A stretch of 64,000 bases of DNA from Candidatus Gastranaerophilales bacterium (GCA_944324455.1 CALUWJ010000006.1:57626-121625); one strand, 5' to 3'; positions 33,212 to 43,246 are shown, counted from the stretch's first letter. The notes: generated by a model from the sequence alone, not told the origin. Translations and numbers: made by a program.

Positions 33212-33322
33212 GAATAAAAATTGCTTAATCTATTTTATTTGTTACATTTCTTAATAAAAAAAGAGAAAACCCTCTCGGTTATTTTATTGTATAATTTAAA
33301 AAGGTCTTAAAGAGGTATAAAA

Positions 33323-34660
33323 ATGGAAAAAAGAACAAGCGATATTAAACTGGAAGATAAAACGGAACTGGAAGTAATGAGGCATTACAAAAAATTATCC
33401 GATAAAAATTTCTGTATCGAAAAAGGGTTTTATCCGCTTGGTTCTTGTACTATGAAATATAACCCTCGAATTAACGAATGGGCAAGTGTTCAAGAAGGCT
33501 TTAGCGCACTTCATCCTAATCAAAATGATGATGATTGTCAAGGTGCACTAAAATTAATGTATGAATTGCAAAATTTTCTAAAGATTATTACAGGCATGGA
33601 TGAATTTACCCTGCAGCCCTGTGCAGGCGCCCATGGCGAATTTTGCGGAATGATGATAATTAAAAAATATTTTGAAGATATAAAAGACAAAAGAAAAAAA
33701 GTTATTATTCCGGATAACGCCCATGGAACAAACCCTGCCAGTGCTTCAATGTGCGGTTTTGAAGTAATTGAAGTAAAATCCGATGAAAAAGGACATGTTA
33801 ATATAGAAGAACTAAAAAAAATTGTTGAACAATATAACTCCGATATAGCAGCAATAATGATGACAAACCCAAACACTCTGGGACTTTTTGATAATGGAGT
33901 GCTAGAAATATCTGAAATCATGCATAAAAACGGCTCTTTATTATATTATGACGGGGCTAATTTTAATGCAATTATGGGTTATACAAATCCTAAATTAATG
34001 GGGTTTGATGTTGTTCATTTAAATTTGCATAAAACCTTTTCAACTCCACATGCAGGCGGAGGCCCAGGGGCAGGGCCTGTTGGCGTAGTTGAAAAATTAA
34101 AAGATTACTTGCCTATACCTAAAATTGAATTTGATGGCAAAAAATATACAAGAAACTATAACTATCCTAAATCAATAGGAAAGGTTAGCGCATTTTTTGG
34201 TAATTTTTCTGTTTTAGTAAAAGCATATACTTATATTTATATGATGGGAAAATCATTGAAAAATGTTTCAGCGGACGCTGTTTTAGCAGCAAATTATCTA
34301 AAATCACAATTAAAAGACTATTATCATATTGCTTTTAGCGAACATTGCGCCCATGAATTTGTTATTGATAATTCAGATAAAAAAGATAAAGGCGTATCTA
34401 CTTTGGATATTGCAAAAAGACTTATGGATAGCGATATTCACCCTGCAACCATATATTTTCCTTTAATTATCCATGAGGCATTTATGGTTGAACCGACTGA
34501 ATCAGAAACAAAAGAGGTTTTAGATAATTTCATCAACGTTATGATTAAAATATCAAAAGAAATTGATGATGGAATTGATTTCCATGAATTTCCAAAAACT
34601 ACACCTGTTTCAAGAGTGGATGAAGTGCATGCTGCAAGACATTTGGATTTAAAAGAATAA
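33323..34660 (+). CDS. gcvPB: Glycine dehydrogenase (decarboxylating) subunit 2
   Basis: 445 residues, the PLP-carrying half of a split P-protein in the glycine cleavage system. GFYPLGSCTMKYNPR near the N-terminus, NAHGTNPASA, and the PLP lysine in LNLHKTFSTPHAGGGPGAG are diagnostic. AGAGG lies upstream. gcvPA, gcvH and gcvT are not adjacent. The stop overlaps the queA start by one base. Confidence 0.94.
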   Translation: MEKRTSDIKLEDKTELEVMRHYKKLSDKNFCIEKGFYPLGSCTMKYNPRINEWASVQEGFSALHPNQNDDDCQGALKLMYELQNFLKIITGMDEFTLQPCAGAHGEFCGMMIIKKYFEDIKDKRKKVIIPDNAHGTNPASASMCGFEVIEVKSDEKGHVNIEELKKIVEQYNSDIAAIMMTNPNTLGLFDNGVLEISEIMHKNGSLLYYDGANFNAIMGYTNPKLMGFDVVHLNLHKTFSTPHAGGGPGAGPVGVVEKLKDYLPIPKIEFDGKKYTRNYNYPKSIGKVSAFFGNFSVLVKAYTYIYMMGKSLKNVSADAVLAANYLKSQLKDYYHIAFSEHCAHEFVIDNSDKKDKGVSTLDIAKRLMDSDIHPATIYFPLIIHEAFMVEPTESETKEVLDNFINVMIKISKEIDDGIDFHEFPKTTPVSRVDEVHAARHLDLKE

Positions 34661-35709
34661 TGATAAAAACCTCTGATTTCGATTATTATTTACCGCAAGA
34701 ATTAATTGCCCAAAGTCCGCTTTCTGATAGAGACACCTGTAAAATGCTCTATTTAAATAAATCAACAGGCGAAATTAAAGATAATCATTTTTTTGATATT
34801 GTTGATTATCTAAATAAAGATGATATTTTAATCTTGAATGATACAAAAGTATATCCTGCTCGAATTATCGCAAAAAGAATGACAGGAGCTGAAGTTGAAG
34901 TGTTTTTACTAAACCCTTATGATAATTCAAATCATTGGGAAGCTTTAACAAAAAATGCTAAAAGAGTAAAAAAAGATGAAATCTTAGAAGTTTCATCCGA
35001 TTTTAAAATTAAATTAATTCAAAAAAAAGAAGCAAATAAAGAAAATGAAATTCCAAAATATATTGTTGAATTAATATATGATAACAATGAAAATATCTAT
35101 AATATTCTGGATAAATATGGTTCCATCCCTCTGCCTCCTTATATTTCAAGAAAAGCAACAAATGATGATAAAGAAACTTATCAAACAGTTTTTGCAAAAA
35201 ACATAGGTTCAGTCGCATGTCCCACAGCAGGACTCCATTTTACAAAAGAAATATTAAAAAAAATAGAAAATAAAGGAGTAAAAATAGGATATATAACTCT
35301 AAATGTCGGTTTAGGAACTTTTATGCCTGTCAAAGTTGATAATATCGAAGAACACACTATGCATTATGAAAGCTTTTCTATTCCAAAAGAAACACAAGAT
35401 TTAATTGAAAATAAAAAAGGTTCAATAATTGCAGTAGGAACAACTGTTTTAAGGTGTCTTGAAGCGACCTATAAAAAATATGGCAAAATAAAAGCTTGCA
35501 GCGATAAAACAAATATTTTTATCTATCCTCCATACAAAATAAAATCAATAGATAAATTAATAACTAATTTTCATCTTCCAAAATCAACTCTTATTATGCT
35601 CATTTGTGCATTTGCTAATAAAGAGCTTATTTTTAGCGCATATCAACACGCAATAAATAATAAATACAGATTTTTCAGTTATGGCGATTGCATGTTTATA
35701 GATAAATAA
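34660..35709 (+). CDS. queA: tRNA preQ1 ribosyltransferase-isomerase
   Basis: 349 residues. QueA uses the ribose of SAM to make epoxyqueuosine on tRNA. Motifs: FDYYLPQELIAQSPL at the N-terminus, ILNDTKV, GSVACPTAGLHFT near residue 185 and TNFHLPKSTLIMLICAF near the end. It starts on the last base of gcvPB. Together with queE at 30046 it shows the cell makes queuosine. Confidence 0.96.
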   Translation: MIKTSDFDYYLPQELIAQSPLSDRDTCKMLYLNKSTGEIKDNHFFDIVDYLNKDDILILNDTKVYPARIIAKRMTGAEVEVFLLNPYDNSNHWEALTKNAKRVKKDEILEVSSDFKIKLIQKKEANKENEIPKYIVELIYDNNENIYNILDKYGSIPLPPYISRKATNDDKETYQTVFAKNIGSVACPTAGLHFTKEILKKIENKGVKIGYITLNVGLGTFMPVKVDNIEEHTMHYESFSIPKETQDLIENKKGSIIAVGTTVLRCLEATYKKYGKIKACSDKTNIFIYPPYKIKSIDKLITNFHLPKSTLIMLICAFANKELIFSAYQHAINNKYRFFSYGDCMFIDK

Positions 35710-35723
35710 AAAAATGCTATAAT
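35695..35723 (+). promoter_or_regulatory. Promoter of the SIMPL gene
   Basis: TTTATA, 17-bp spacer, extended -10 TGCTATAAT. The -35 lies within the last codons of queA. Confidence 0.55.
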
Positions 35724-35747
35724 TAGCAGAATGAAGGAGGATTGCTT

Positions 35748-36473
35748 ATGGAAAAATTAGAAAAATTTCAGCTTATTTTGTCAGCAACAATAATAAGCGC
35801 AGGTGTTTTATTTTCATCATTAGTTTTTGCTTCTAAAATGCAAAAAAATGAAAGTATCACAGTTACAGGTTCAGCATCTAAAATCGTTAAATCAGACAGC
35901 GCCAGAATGAGTTTTTCGCTGCAAGCAAATGCAAAAACCCAAAAAGAAGCTTTTAACAGATTAAAAACTCAAAGTCCGGTAGTAATAAATTATCTAAGTT
36001 CAAAAGGAATAGATAAAAATTTAATTGAAATTAAACCCGTTAGCGGTTATAACATATACAAAACAGTTGGAAACGGATATAGCACAAATGAAATAATCGG
36101 ATATAACGCAAATCAAAATTATGAAATTTCATCAAAAGATGTAGATAAAATAAAAGAAATTTCTTCTGATATTCAAAATCTTGTAGATAAAGGAATAACC
36201 CTAGAAATATATAGACCCGAATTTTTCTATTCCGATTTAGCTTCAATCAAAATTGATTTATTAAAAGAAGCAACACAAGATGCAAAACAAAGAGCAACTT
36301 CTATGTTAGGTGCTGCAAACAGCAAAGTTGGAAAAGTAAGACAAATGAGAATGGGAGTTTTTCAAATCACTCCTCCTGATTCCACTATGGTTTCTGATAT
36401 GGGAGTTAATGATACCTCTACTGTTGATAAAAAAGTTACAGCAGTTGCAAATATTGTTTTCAGTGTTAAATAA
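35748..36473 (+). CDS. SIMPL-domain (DUF541) secreted protein
   Basis: 241 residues from the ATG at 35748, which has GGAGG 7 nt upstream. A signal peptide or N-terminal anchor spans about 7-28, then ESITVTGSASKIVKSDSARM opens the SIMPL domain. It runs to the C-terminus (VDKKVTAVANIVFSVK). These periplasmic or outer-membrane proteins form ring-like assemblies in some bacteria; function is poorly known. A strong terminator follows. Confidence 0.85.
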   Translation: MEKLEKFQLILSATIISAGVLFSSLVFASKMQKNESITVTGSASKIVKSDSARMSFSLQANAKTQKEAFNRLKTQSPVVINYLSSKGIDKNLIEIKPVSGYNIYKTVGNGYSTNEIIGYNANQNYEISSKDVDKIKEISSDIQNLVDKGITLEIYRPEFFYSDLASIKIDLLKEATQDAKQRATSMLGAANSKVGKVRQMRMGVFQITPPDSTMVSDMGVNDTSTVDKKVTAVANIVFSVK

Positions 36474-36498
36474 ATAAAAGCCCTTAAGGGCTTTTATT
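36473..36498. terminator. Bidirectional terminator
   Basis: Perfect 11-bp stem AATAAAAGCCC / GGGCTTTTATT with a TTAA loop between the convergent SIMPL and PBP genes. Confidence 0.88.
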
Positions 36499-36511
36499 TT
36501 AATATATTTAT

Positions 36512-38617
36512 TTATGCCCCGGGAAGCGGAACAGAAGTTTTAATAGGTTTTTCATCATCATATTCAATCAAATCCGAATTTGAATTATCAAATATTTGTT
36601 TTTGTTTTGAAGGTTTAGAGGGTTTTTGTTGAGAAATGTCATTTTGTTCTTGATGCATTATATCTTGGGTTTCTTTTTCAACCGCTTTTCTATCTGCACT
36701 TCTTTCTTCTGTTTCATCAACTGTTTCATCAACATCATCCATTTTTATAGGACTTAAAGTATTAGAACCGTTCATTTTCGGATAATCAAACACACTCAAT
36801 GGGAAATTTTGAATAGCTGTTTTCATATAATTTGCAAATACTCGTGCAGGCATAGCACCGCCTGTAATACCAGGAAGCTTAGAATTATTATCATTTCCAA
36901 CCCAAACACCAGTTACAATATCAGGAGTAAAGCCAACAAACCAAGCATCTCTGTAATCGTTTGTTGTACCAGTTTTACCAGCAACATTTTGAGAAATATT
37001 AGCAGCTTTACCCGTTCCAATTTCAACAACTTTTCTTAACATATAAGTCATACCGGCTGCTGTTTCAAAATTTATTACTTTAACAATTTTAGGACCGGAG
37101 TTTTCATATATTGTAACGCCTCTTGAATTTTCAACTCTTTCAACAGCATAAGGACGCACCCTATAGCCGCCGTTTGCAAAAGCACCGTATGCTACAACCA
37201 TATCATATAATTTAACGCCGTTTGAACCCAATGCAATAGTCATATCACTTGCTAGTGGAGTTGTTATACCCATTTCTCTTGCTGTTTGAATTACTGCCTC
37301 AACCCCTGTTTTTTTAATCAATCTAACAGCAGCCACATTTGATGAAATTGCAAGAGCCTGCCATATTGCAATTTTACCTCTATATTTTTTACCATAGTTT
37401 TTAGGCGACCAATCTTGAATAGTTAACGGTGTATCTTCAATTGTATCATTTACACTAAGCCCTTGCTGTAATGCTGTTGCATATACAAAAGGTTTAAACG
37501 AAGAACCTGATGGTCTCACTGCTTTGGTAACTCTATCATATTGACTTTGTTCATAATTTTTACCACCTAAATAAGCATAAATTCTTCCCGTAGTAGGAGA
37601 AAAAGAAAATAATGCTATTTGATTAGCCGGTTTTGTTAATTTTGCAGCATTAAGCGCTGAAATTGCAGCGTTTTGCGCAGCATTTTGAGATTTATAATCA
37701 AGCGTTGTATATATTTTTAAACCGCCTTGAGAAATCTCTTGTTCTTCAAAACCAATATTTTTAAGTTCATTTAATACAAAATCTATATAATAAGGTGCTT
37801 TATTGTATGAATAAATTCGAGGCTTACTTGATAAATGGAGTCCCTCCTTTTGAGCAGCTTCCATTTGCTCAAGCGTGATGTATTTATTTCTATACATTCT
37901 TCTTAAAACTTGGTTTCTTCTTTTTAAGCCCGCTTTTTTATTAGCAAAAGGAGAATATATAGACGGCGCTTGAGGTAAACCCGCAATAAGCGCTTGCTCA
38001 GCTAATGTTAGTTGTGATAAATCTTTATCAAAAAATGTTCTTGCCGCACTTGATACACCATATACGCCTGAGCCAAGATATACGGAATTTAGATACATTT
38101 CAAGAATTTCATCTTTTGATATAGTTTTTTCGATTCTATGAGCTATAATTAATTCTTTTATTTTTCTATCAAACGTTCTTTCATTAGATAAAAATAAAAT
38201 TCTTGCTAATTGCTGGGTAATAGTAGAAGCCCCTTGCTTAACTTCACCTGAAGCAATGTTTGTGATAGTGGAGCGAACCATACCCATGGTATCAAAGCCT
38301 CTATGGCGATAGAAATTTTTATCTTCTGTTGCAATTACTGCTTCTTTTAAATATTTCGGTATTCTATCTATTGATACTTTTTCGAATTTAAAAGCAGTAA
38401 AAGTTTTAATAACTTCACCATCTGATGAATATATTGTAGTTACAGGATTTGGCTTTATATCTTCAAAATTAGAAATAGGCGGTAAACTTGCAAGATAAAT
38501 ATTAAATGCTGCAATGGCAGCCAAACCCGCCGATAATCCCATTGAAAACAAACATAAAAATATATTTCTTTTCTTTGGTCCTCTTTTAACAACCCGTTTT
38601 CTTCTAACATTATTCAT
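36512..38617 (-). CDS. Class A penicillin-binding protein (PBP1A type)
   Basis: 701 residues, bifunctional cell-wall synthase. Basic N-terminus and one membrane helix at about 18-44. Glycosyltransferase (GT51) domain with E98 in ATEDKNFYRHRG and GASTITQQLAR. Transpeptidase domain with S372-x-x-K375 (SGSSFKPF), SSN (ISSNVAAVRL) and KTGTTNDYRDAWFVGFTP. A charged low-complexity tail follows from about residue 630. TGCTATAAT ends 8 nt before the start, with no clear Shine-Dalgarno site. Confidence 0.95.
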   Translation of the reverse strand: MNNVRRKRVVKRGPKKRNIFLCLFSMGLSAGLAAIAAFNIYLASLPPISNFEDIKPNPVTTIYSSDGEVIKTFTAFKFEKVSIDRIPKYLKEAVIATEDKNFYRHRGFDTMGMVRSTITNIASGEVKQGASTITQQLARILFLSNERTFDRKIKELIIAHRIEKTISKDEILEMYLNSVYLGSGVYGVSSAARTFFDKDLSQLTLAEQALIAGLPQAPSIYSPFANKKAGLKRRNQVLRRMYRNKYITLEQMEAAQKEGLHLSSKPRIYSYNKAPYYIDFVLNELKNIGFEEQEISQGGLKIYTTLDYKSQNAAQNAAISALNAAKLTKPANQIALFSFSPTTGRIYAYLGGKNYEQSQYDRVTKAVRPSGSSFKPFVYATALQQGLSVNDTIEDTPLTIQDWSPKNYGKKYRGKIAIWQALAISSNVAAVRLIKKTGVEAVIQTAREMGITTPLASDMTIALGSNGVKLYDMVVAYGAFANGGYRVRPYAVERVENSRGVTIYENSGPKIVKVINFETAAGMTYMLRKVVEIGTGKAANISQNVAGKTGTTNDYRDAWFVGFTPDIVTGVWVGNDNNSKLPGITGGAMPARVFANYMKTAIQNFPLSVFDYPKMNGSNTLSPIKMDDVDETVDETEERSADRKAVEKETQDIMHQEQNDISQQKPSKPSKQKQIFDNSNSDLIEYDDEKPIKTSVPLPGA

Positions 38618-38625
38618 AGGAACAT

Positions 38626-38634
38626 ATTATAGCA
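38626..38634 (-). promoter_or_regulatory. Extended -10 of the PBP gene
   Basis: TGCTATAAT on the minus strand, 8 nt before the ATG at 38617. Confidence 0.5.
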
Positions 38635-38699
38635 TAAAATTAAACTTTCAAGAAGATAGCCCGATTAGATAATTAAAATTTACATAGCTTTATAATAAA

Positions 38700-38728
38700 A
38701 TATGACCTGCATAAAATGCAGGTCATAT
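38700..38728 (-). terminator. Terminator after the SLH gene
   Basis: Perfect 13-bp stem ATATGACCTGCAT / ATGCAGGTCATAT with a 3-nt loop. On the minus strand it is followed by TTTTATTAT. Confidence 0.85.
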
Positions 38729-38751
38729 TCTTTAATTTTATTTTCATATTA

Positions 38752-40173
38752 TTAGAAAACAATTGTTAACTCTTCATTAGGATTTAAAGCTGCAGAGTTT
38801 GAAACTGAAGGAACAATTGTATATACAAGTTCATCGCCAATTTCATAAATAATACCAAATGTACCTGAAACAGCAGTCTTAATTATTCCATATACGCCTT
38901 TGCCAAGTGTTACAAATGAATTACCGAAGCTTGCAACGCCACGTCCAGGGTGTCCAGTAAATGTTTCAACAAATGTATCAGATAATCTGTCACCATATTC
39001 TTCTAAACCATTTGCTGAAATATTAACAACTTGACCTACTGAACGACCTGCAACACCAACAGTTCTTGCTGCAGCTGTGAATGGAAGACCTAAAATTCTT
39101 GCAAAAATGTTAGGATTTTTCAAGCAGTCAGCAGTTGCTGAAGTCATTTCTTTCGGGAATTCAACAGTGCAATCACCGTTTTTGATTTTTGTAAATTTAA
39201 CAGTGATTGAACCGGGGTGATGACCTAAACCAGGTCTTTGAACAGTAACAACTTCACCATACACTTTTGAACCTGCAGGGAATGTTTGTCCGCCAACGCT
39301 AACTTCTTCAATTGTCTTAGCTTGGAAAGCATCACCAATATTAGAATGTTTAGCATCAATTCTATCTAGCATTTTAATTTTAACTGCAACAGGAGTGCCT
39401 GCTCCTTTAAATGCGTCACCGATTAGTTGACCGTTATATTTTAATCTTAATTCACTAATCAAAGTAGCAACTTGATGTCTTGATAAATATGGTGCTTCAA
39501 GAAGTGTTTTTTCATCAGGAAGATTATCAATTAAGCCAGAAGCAACAACTTCTTTTGTACATCCGTATGCCCAAGTTGGGATATTTTCGATTGTTTTGCC
39601 GTTAAGAACAGGAGCTGAGGCGTCATTAACATATTTAACGTCAATTAATTTTGCTACTGTTGCAAAAACTTCTGCTTTTGTGATTGCTTGGTCAGGTTTA
39701 AATGATTTATCAGGGTAGCCAATCATAACATCGGCTGCTGTGGCTGTTTTGATTTCTTCACTTGCCCAATATGAATTTGTTATATCAGTGTAATTTTTAA
39801 TAACACCAACATTTTTCATATTTAGACCTTGAGATAACATAAATGCTAATTCAGCTCTTGAAATAGGCATTTTGATATTAAAATCTCTATCACCTTTTCT
39901 AACGCTCATTGCATTTAAAAGATCTTTAGCAAATGCATTTACATAGGTGTTTTCTTTGTTTGTAAATCCTAGTCTGTTTTTTTGTTTTAGAACTTTACCA
40001 CCGATACGATAAACGTGATCAGCGTCTTTTACTTCAGTGGCATCTGCATTCATCAATGAAGGGTGAGCATAAATCTCAACTTTTTCTTGCTTAAAGCAGT
40101 CTTTTGCTAAAACATTAGAGCAAGTCAAAAACAAAGCTAATGTAATAGACAATGCCTGTGTCGTTTTCTTCAT
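38752..40173 (-). CDS. SLH-domain envelope protein
   Basis: 473 residues. Signal peptide at 1-23 (Lys start, hydrophobic run, VLAKD). At about 75-250 come SLH-type repeats: a degenerate one, then DVMIGYPDKSFKPDQAITKAEVFATVAKL and a third, weaker one (GLIDNLPDEKTLLEAPYLSRHQVATLI). In diderm relatives of cyanobacteria SLH domains tie the outer membrane to wall polymers. The C-terminal half has a beta-rich part with IGDAFQAKTIEEVSVGGQ and a helical Gly/Ala segment near 360-445. AGGAG precedes the start. No porin barrel is evident. Confidence 0.82.
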   Translation of the reverse strand: MKKTTQALSITLALFLTCSNVLAKDCFKQEKVEIYAHPSLMNADATEVKDADHVYRIGGKVLKQKNRLGFTNKENTYVNAFAKDLLNAMSVRKGDRDFNIKMPISRAELAFMLSQGLNMKNVGVIKNYTDITNSYWASEEIKTATAADVMIGYPDKSFKPDQAITKAEVFATVAKLIDVKYVNDASAPVLNGKTIENIPTWAYGCTKEVVASGLIDNLPDEKTLLEAPYLSRHQVATLISELRLKYNGQLIGDAFKGAGTPVAVKIKMLDRIDAKHSNIGDAFQAKTIEEVSVGGQTFPAGSKVYGEVVTVQRPGLGHHPGSITVKFTKIKNGDCTVEFPKEMTSATADCLKNPNIFARILGLPFTAAARTVGVAGRSVGQVVNISANGLEEYGDRLSDTFVETFTGHPGRGVASFGNSFVTLGKGVYGIIKTAVSGTFGIIYEIGDELVYTIVPSVSNSAALNPNEELTIVF

Positions 40174-40260
40174 AATCTACTCCTATTCTTTTTACCTAAA
40201 CCAGTCACACAATAAACCAAGTTAATTATCCTATAATGGAGTTATATAGTCAAGATAAAA

Positions 40261-41424
40261 CTATAAAGATTTTACATCATTATATATTAATAATGATGCG
40301 TCTTGGATTAAAGTTTTTGCACTGTAGTCATTAAACGGTCGTTTTACCAAAATAGTAACAATGTATTTCTTGCCATTATCTGTATAAACAATACCGCTAT
40401 CGCCAAGCATTGTACCGATATTGCCTGTTTTATGCAACACCATCGCACTTTGCGGGAGCTTTTCTTTTAAAAGATGAATATTCCTTGTGTTACCCAAATA
40501 TTCTTTTAAAACATTCTTTTGTTTTATATTTATATAATTGGGGTTATCTATGTTATATAAAAGAGTCGACATTTCTCTTGCCGTAGTTTTATTGTATCCT
40601 TCTATATCAGGCAGCCATCCGCCCATTGAAGTAACTTTTAAACCAAGATTTCTCATGGCTCTATTAAAACCGTCCATTCCGCCAATTTCATATAAAAGCA
40701 TATTTGTAGCAGAATTATCAGAATTTGCAATCATTATATTAGCCAAATAATCAATGCTATAATCAACATTAGCGCTCGTGTATTGCAAATCACCCGAACC
40801 TAATGTCCTAAATTCATCCGTAAATGTGCGTTTATCGGATAAATTAATCGGGTTAGATGTTTTAGATGAATTATCTATAAGGCGCATTAATTCAAAAGCA
40901 ATTGGTATTTTTATTATGCTGGCACTTGGATAAACGCTATCCGCTTCAATTTCAAAACCGCTTCCTGTTGAATATTCCCAAACAAAAACAGAAGGTTTTA
41001 GTTGCGGATATTTTTTAAACAAATCAAGCAACTTATTTTTTGTATCTGTTAATTCATGGCTTATATGAATTTCTGTCATTTCTTTTGTTTTTTGTGCTTT
41101 TTCAACAAACAAACGCTCATCAAGAAAATATGAATTATATAAATAATTCCAAGTGGGCAATATATAAGACTTTGCATCAAGTTTTAAATCTTTGTTTTTT
41201 ATGTGATTTAAAACTAATGGTCTAAAATAATGTTTATAATTATACGGGCAAATATAATATCCGTATAAAGCTAATATTAAAAGCGCAAACACACAAGCAA
41301 GAAGATTTTTTTTCGGTTTTTTTCTTCTTTTTAATTTTATAACCTGTCTTTTTGGTTTTATGTTTTGAAAATTATTATAATTAGTATAATTATATAAATT
41401 TTGTTTTTTAATCGGACTTGACAA
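40261..41424 (-). CDS. Membrane-anchored beta-lactamase-fold serine hydrolase
   Basis: 387 residues, TTG start; the frame is closed shortly upstream and no ATG precedes the core. A basic N-terminus and one membrane helix at about 41-58 put the domain outside the inner membrane. Class A-like motifs: S169-I-I-K172, S235-D236-N237 and K332-T333-G334, with a possible omega-loop acidic residue in LPDIEGYNKTTARE. It could be a beta-lactamase or a wall-processing peptidase; the long anchored N-terminus and nearby PBP and SLH genes lean toward wall processing. Resistance function cannot be claimed. Confidence 0.8.
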   Translation of the reverse strand: MSSPIKKQNLYNYTNYNNFQNIKPKRQVIKLKRRKKPKKNLLACVFALLILALYGYYICPYNYKHYFRPLVLNHIKNKDLKLDAKSYILPTWNYLYNSYFLDERLFVEKAQKTKEMTEIHISHELTDTKNKLLDLFKKYPQLKPSVFVWEYSTGSGFEIEADSVYPSASIIKIPIAFELMRLIDNSSKTSNPINLSDKRTFTDEFRTLGSGDLQYTSANVDYSIDYLANIMIANSDNSATNMLLYEIGGMDGFNRAMRNLGLKVTSMGGWLPDIEGYNKTTAREMSTLLYNIDNPNYINIKQKNVLKEYLGNTRNIHLLKEKLPQSAMVLHKTGNIGTMLGDSGIVYTDNGKKYIVTILVKRPFNDYSAKTLIQDASLLIYNDVKSL

Positions 41425-41559
41425 TACTATACGCCTACAAAATCACTACTTTCTTAGTTTATTACCGATTAATTTAAAGTACATAATATATATGTATGAA
41501 TTAAAATGTTTAAGTTTTAAACCATGTTATACTAAAAGGTAGTATTAAGGAGTATTATT

Positions 41560-42435
41560 ATGAATATAGTTATATATAGCGAAAATGGTTCATCTGAAAC
41601 GGCTAATTTAATTGATATTAATGATGAAGTACAAATCAGAGAGTTTAATTTAAATGAACTTGAAAATTATAAACAATACAACCCAAGCCTTTTGATTTTA
41701 GATTTTGACAAAGATAAAATCAGAGAATTTTGCGCAGTTAGAAAATTAGAATGCTCTGTTTTAATTCCTGTTGATAAAATCCCTGAAGATTTAACAATTA
41801 GAGCGCTAACTTATGATTATATTTTAACTCCTTTAAATAAAACAGAACTAAATATCAGAATAAATGCGCTATTAAAAACTTATGAAACCAAAAAAAGCCT
41901 TGTTAAATCGTCAATTTGCGACGAATTAACAGGTTTATACAACAGAAAATATCTTCACCACAGATTAGAAGCAGAAATTTCTCGTGCAAAAAGATACGGT
42001 ACACCTGTTTCTTGCCTTTTAATTGATATTGATTATTTTAAAATCGTAAATGATATGTATGGCTATGATTGGGGCGATATATTATTGAAAAAAATAGCTC
42101 AAATGCTAAATGCTTTAGTAAGAAAAGAAGATGTTTTAACAAGATACGGCGATGAAGAATTTGTAGTTATTTTACCTGAAACAACAGAACAGCAAGCAAG
42201 AATTTTTGCTGAACGCTTTAGAAACGATGTTGAAAAAATGGAATTTATTCCGGCAAACGAAGAAGAACGTCATCAAATCACTATTTCAGGCGGAGTTTCT
42301 TGTTATCCTTGCATGGAAGATGTAGATGAAGACGCTAATACATTAATAAGATACGCGGAACATGCGCTATATAATGCCAAACAATCAGGCAAAAATAAAA
42401 TAATTGAATTTTCAAAAATGAACTTAGGCTGCTAA
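41560..42435 (+). CDS. GGDEF-domain protein with an altered active-site motif
   Basis: 291 residues. Residues 1-105 resemble a receiver domain (LLILDFD with possible acceptors D48 or D50, but no clear conserved lysine). The GGDEF domain starts at [16 protein letters not shown]. The signature reads GDEEF at 197-201 where GGDEF or GGEEF is expected, so the second glycine is replaced by Asp. The inhibitory site RxxD is kept (R188, D191). It may be an inactive diguanylate cyclase acting as a c-di-GMP sensor, or a variant enzyme. AAGGAG upstream; TGTTATACT may be the -10. hisF follows 1 nt later. Confidence 0.85.
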   Translation: MNIVIYSENGSSETANLIDINDEVQIREFNLNELENYKQYNPSLLILDFDKDKIREFCAVRKLECSVLIPVDKIPEDLTIRALTYDYILTPLNKTELNIRINALLKTYETKKSLVKSSICDELTGLYNRKYLHHRLEAEISRAKRYGTPVSCLLIDIDYFKIVNDMYGYDWGDILLKKIAQMLNALVRKEDVLTRYGDEEFVVILPETTEQQARIFAERFRNDVEKMEFIPANEEERHQITISGGVSCYPCMEDVDEDANTLIRYAEHALYNAKQSGKNKIIEFSKMNLGC

Positions 42436-42436
42436 A

Positions 42437-43198
42437 ATGAATACTTTAACAAAAAGAATAATCCCTTGTCTTGATGTAAAAGACGGGAAAACCGTTAAGG
42501 GTGTTAATTTTGAAAATTTAAAAGAAATAGGCTCTCCAATTGAATTAGCTAAAAAATATTCTCAATCAGGGGCAGATGAACTTGTTTTTCTTGATATTAC
42601 AGCCACAAACGAAAAAAGAAAAACAATAGTTGAGCTTGTTGAAAAAGTTGCAAAAGAAGTTTTTATTCCCTTTACTGTTGGCGGCGGAATAAGCTCTCTT
42701 GATGATATAAGAGCTATTTTAGAAGCAGGAGCGGATAAAATTTCTTTTAATTCAGCCATTGTAAAAAACCCTGATTTAATAAGCACATGCGCTGAATACT
42801 TTGGCTCGCAATGTATTGTAGCGGCTATTGACGCTAAAAAAGAAGACAACGATTTTTGGGTTTATATTAACGCAGGGAAAGTAAATACAGGAATCAAGGC
42901 TCTTGATTGGGCAAAAAAAGTTGAAGAATTAGGAGCAGGAGAAATTTTATTAACCTCAATGGACTATGATGGAACCCAAAAAGGATTTGATATTGAATTA
43001 AATAGTCTTATTTCAAACGCTGTTAATATTCCAATTATAGCTTCAGGAGGAGCAGGTGCAAATTCAAAACATTTTATTGATGTTTTTAATAAAACAAAAG
43101 TTGACGCTGCACTTGCTGCTTCAATATTTCATTATGATATGCTTCCAATTCAAAAACTAAAAGAAGACTTAAAAAAAGCAGATATTTTAATAAGATAA
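42437..43198 (+). CDS. hisF: Imidazole glycerol phosphate synthase cyclase subunit
   Basis: 253 residues, TIM barrel. [19 protein letters not shown] carries the first catalytic Asp, AAIDAK the second. [12 protein letters not shown] and IIASGGAGA bind phosphate. With HisH it makes imidazole glycerol phosphate and AICAR. No other his genes are nearby; it is co-transcribed with the GGDEF gene, an unusual pairing. Confidence 0.96.
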   Translation: MNTLTKRIIPCLDVKDGKTVKGVNFENLKEIGSPIELAKKYSQSGADELVFLDITATNEKRKTIVELVEKVAKEVFIPFTVGGGISSLDDIRAILEAGADKISFNSAIVKNPDLISTCAEYFGSQCIVAAIDAKKEDNDFWVYINAGKVNTGIKALDWAKKVEELGAGEILLTSMDYDGTQKGFDIELNSLISNAVNIPIIASGGAGANSKHFIDVFNKTKVDAALAASIFHYDMLPIQKLKEDLKKADILIR

Positions 43199-43246
43199 AA
43201 TTATCTATTAAGCTAGTTAAACTGTCCTATTTAAAAATAAATTAAA

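Noticed and set aside
33100..33322. Glycine riboswitch before gcvPB
   Set aside because: I looked for the paired glycine-aptamer cores and found none; the region is too AT-rich and short on conserved G-rich motifs.
40261..41424. Antibiotic-resistance gene call
   Set aside because: The motifs show the fold only; anchoring and context do not support a specific resistance claim.
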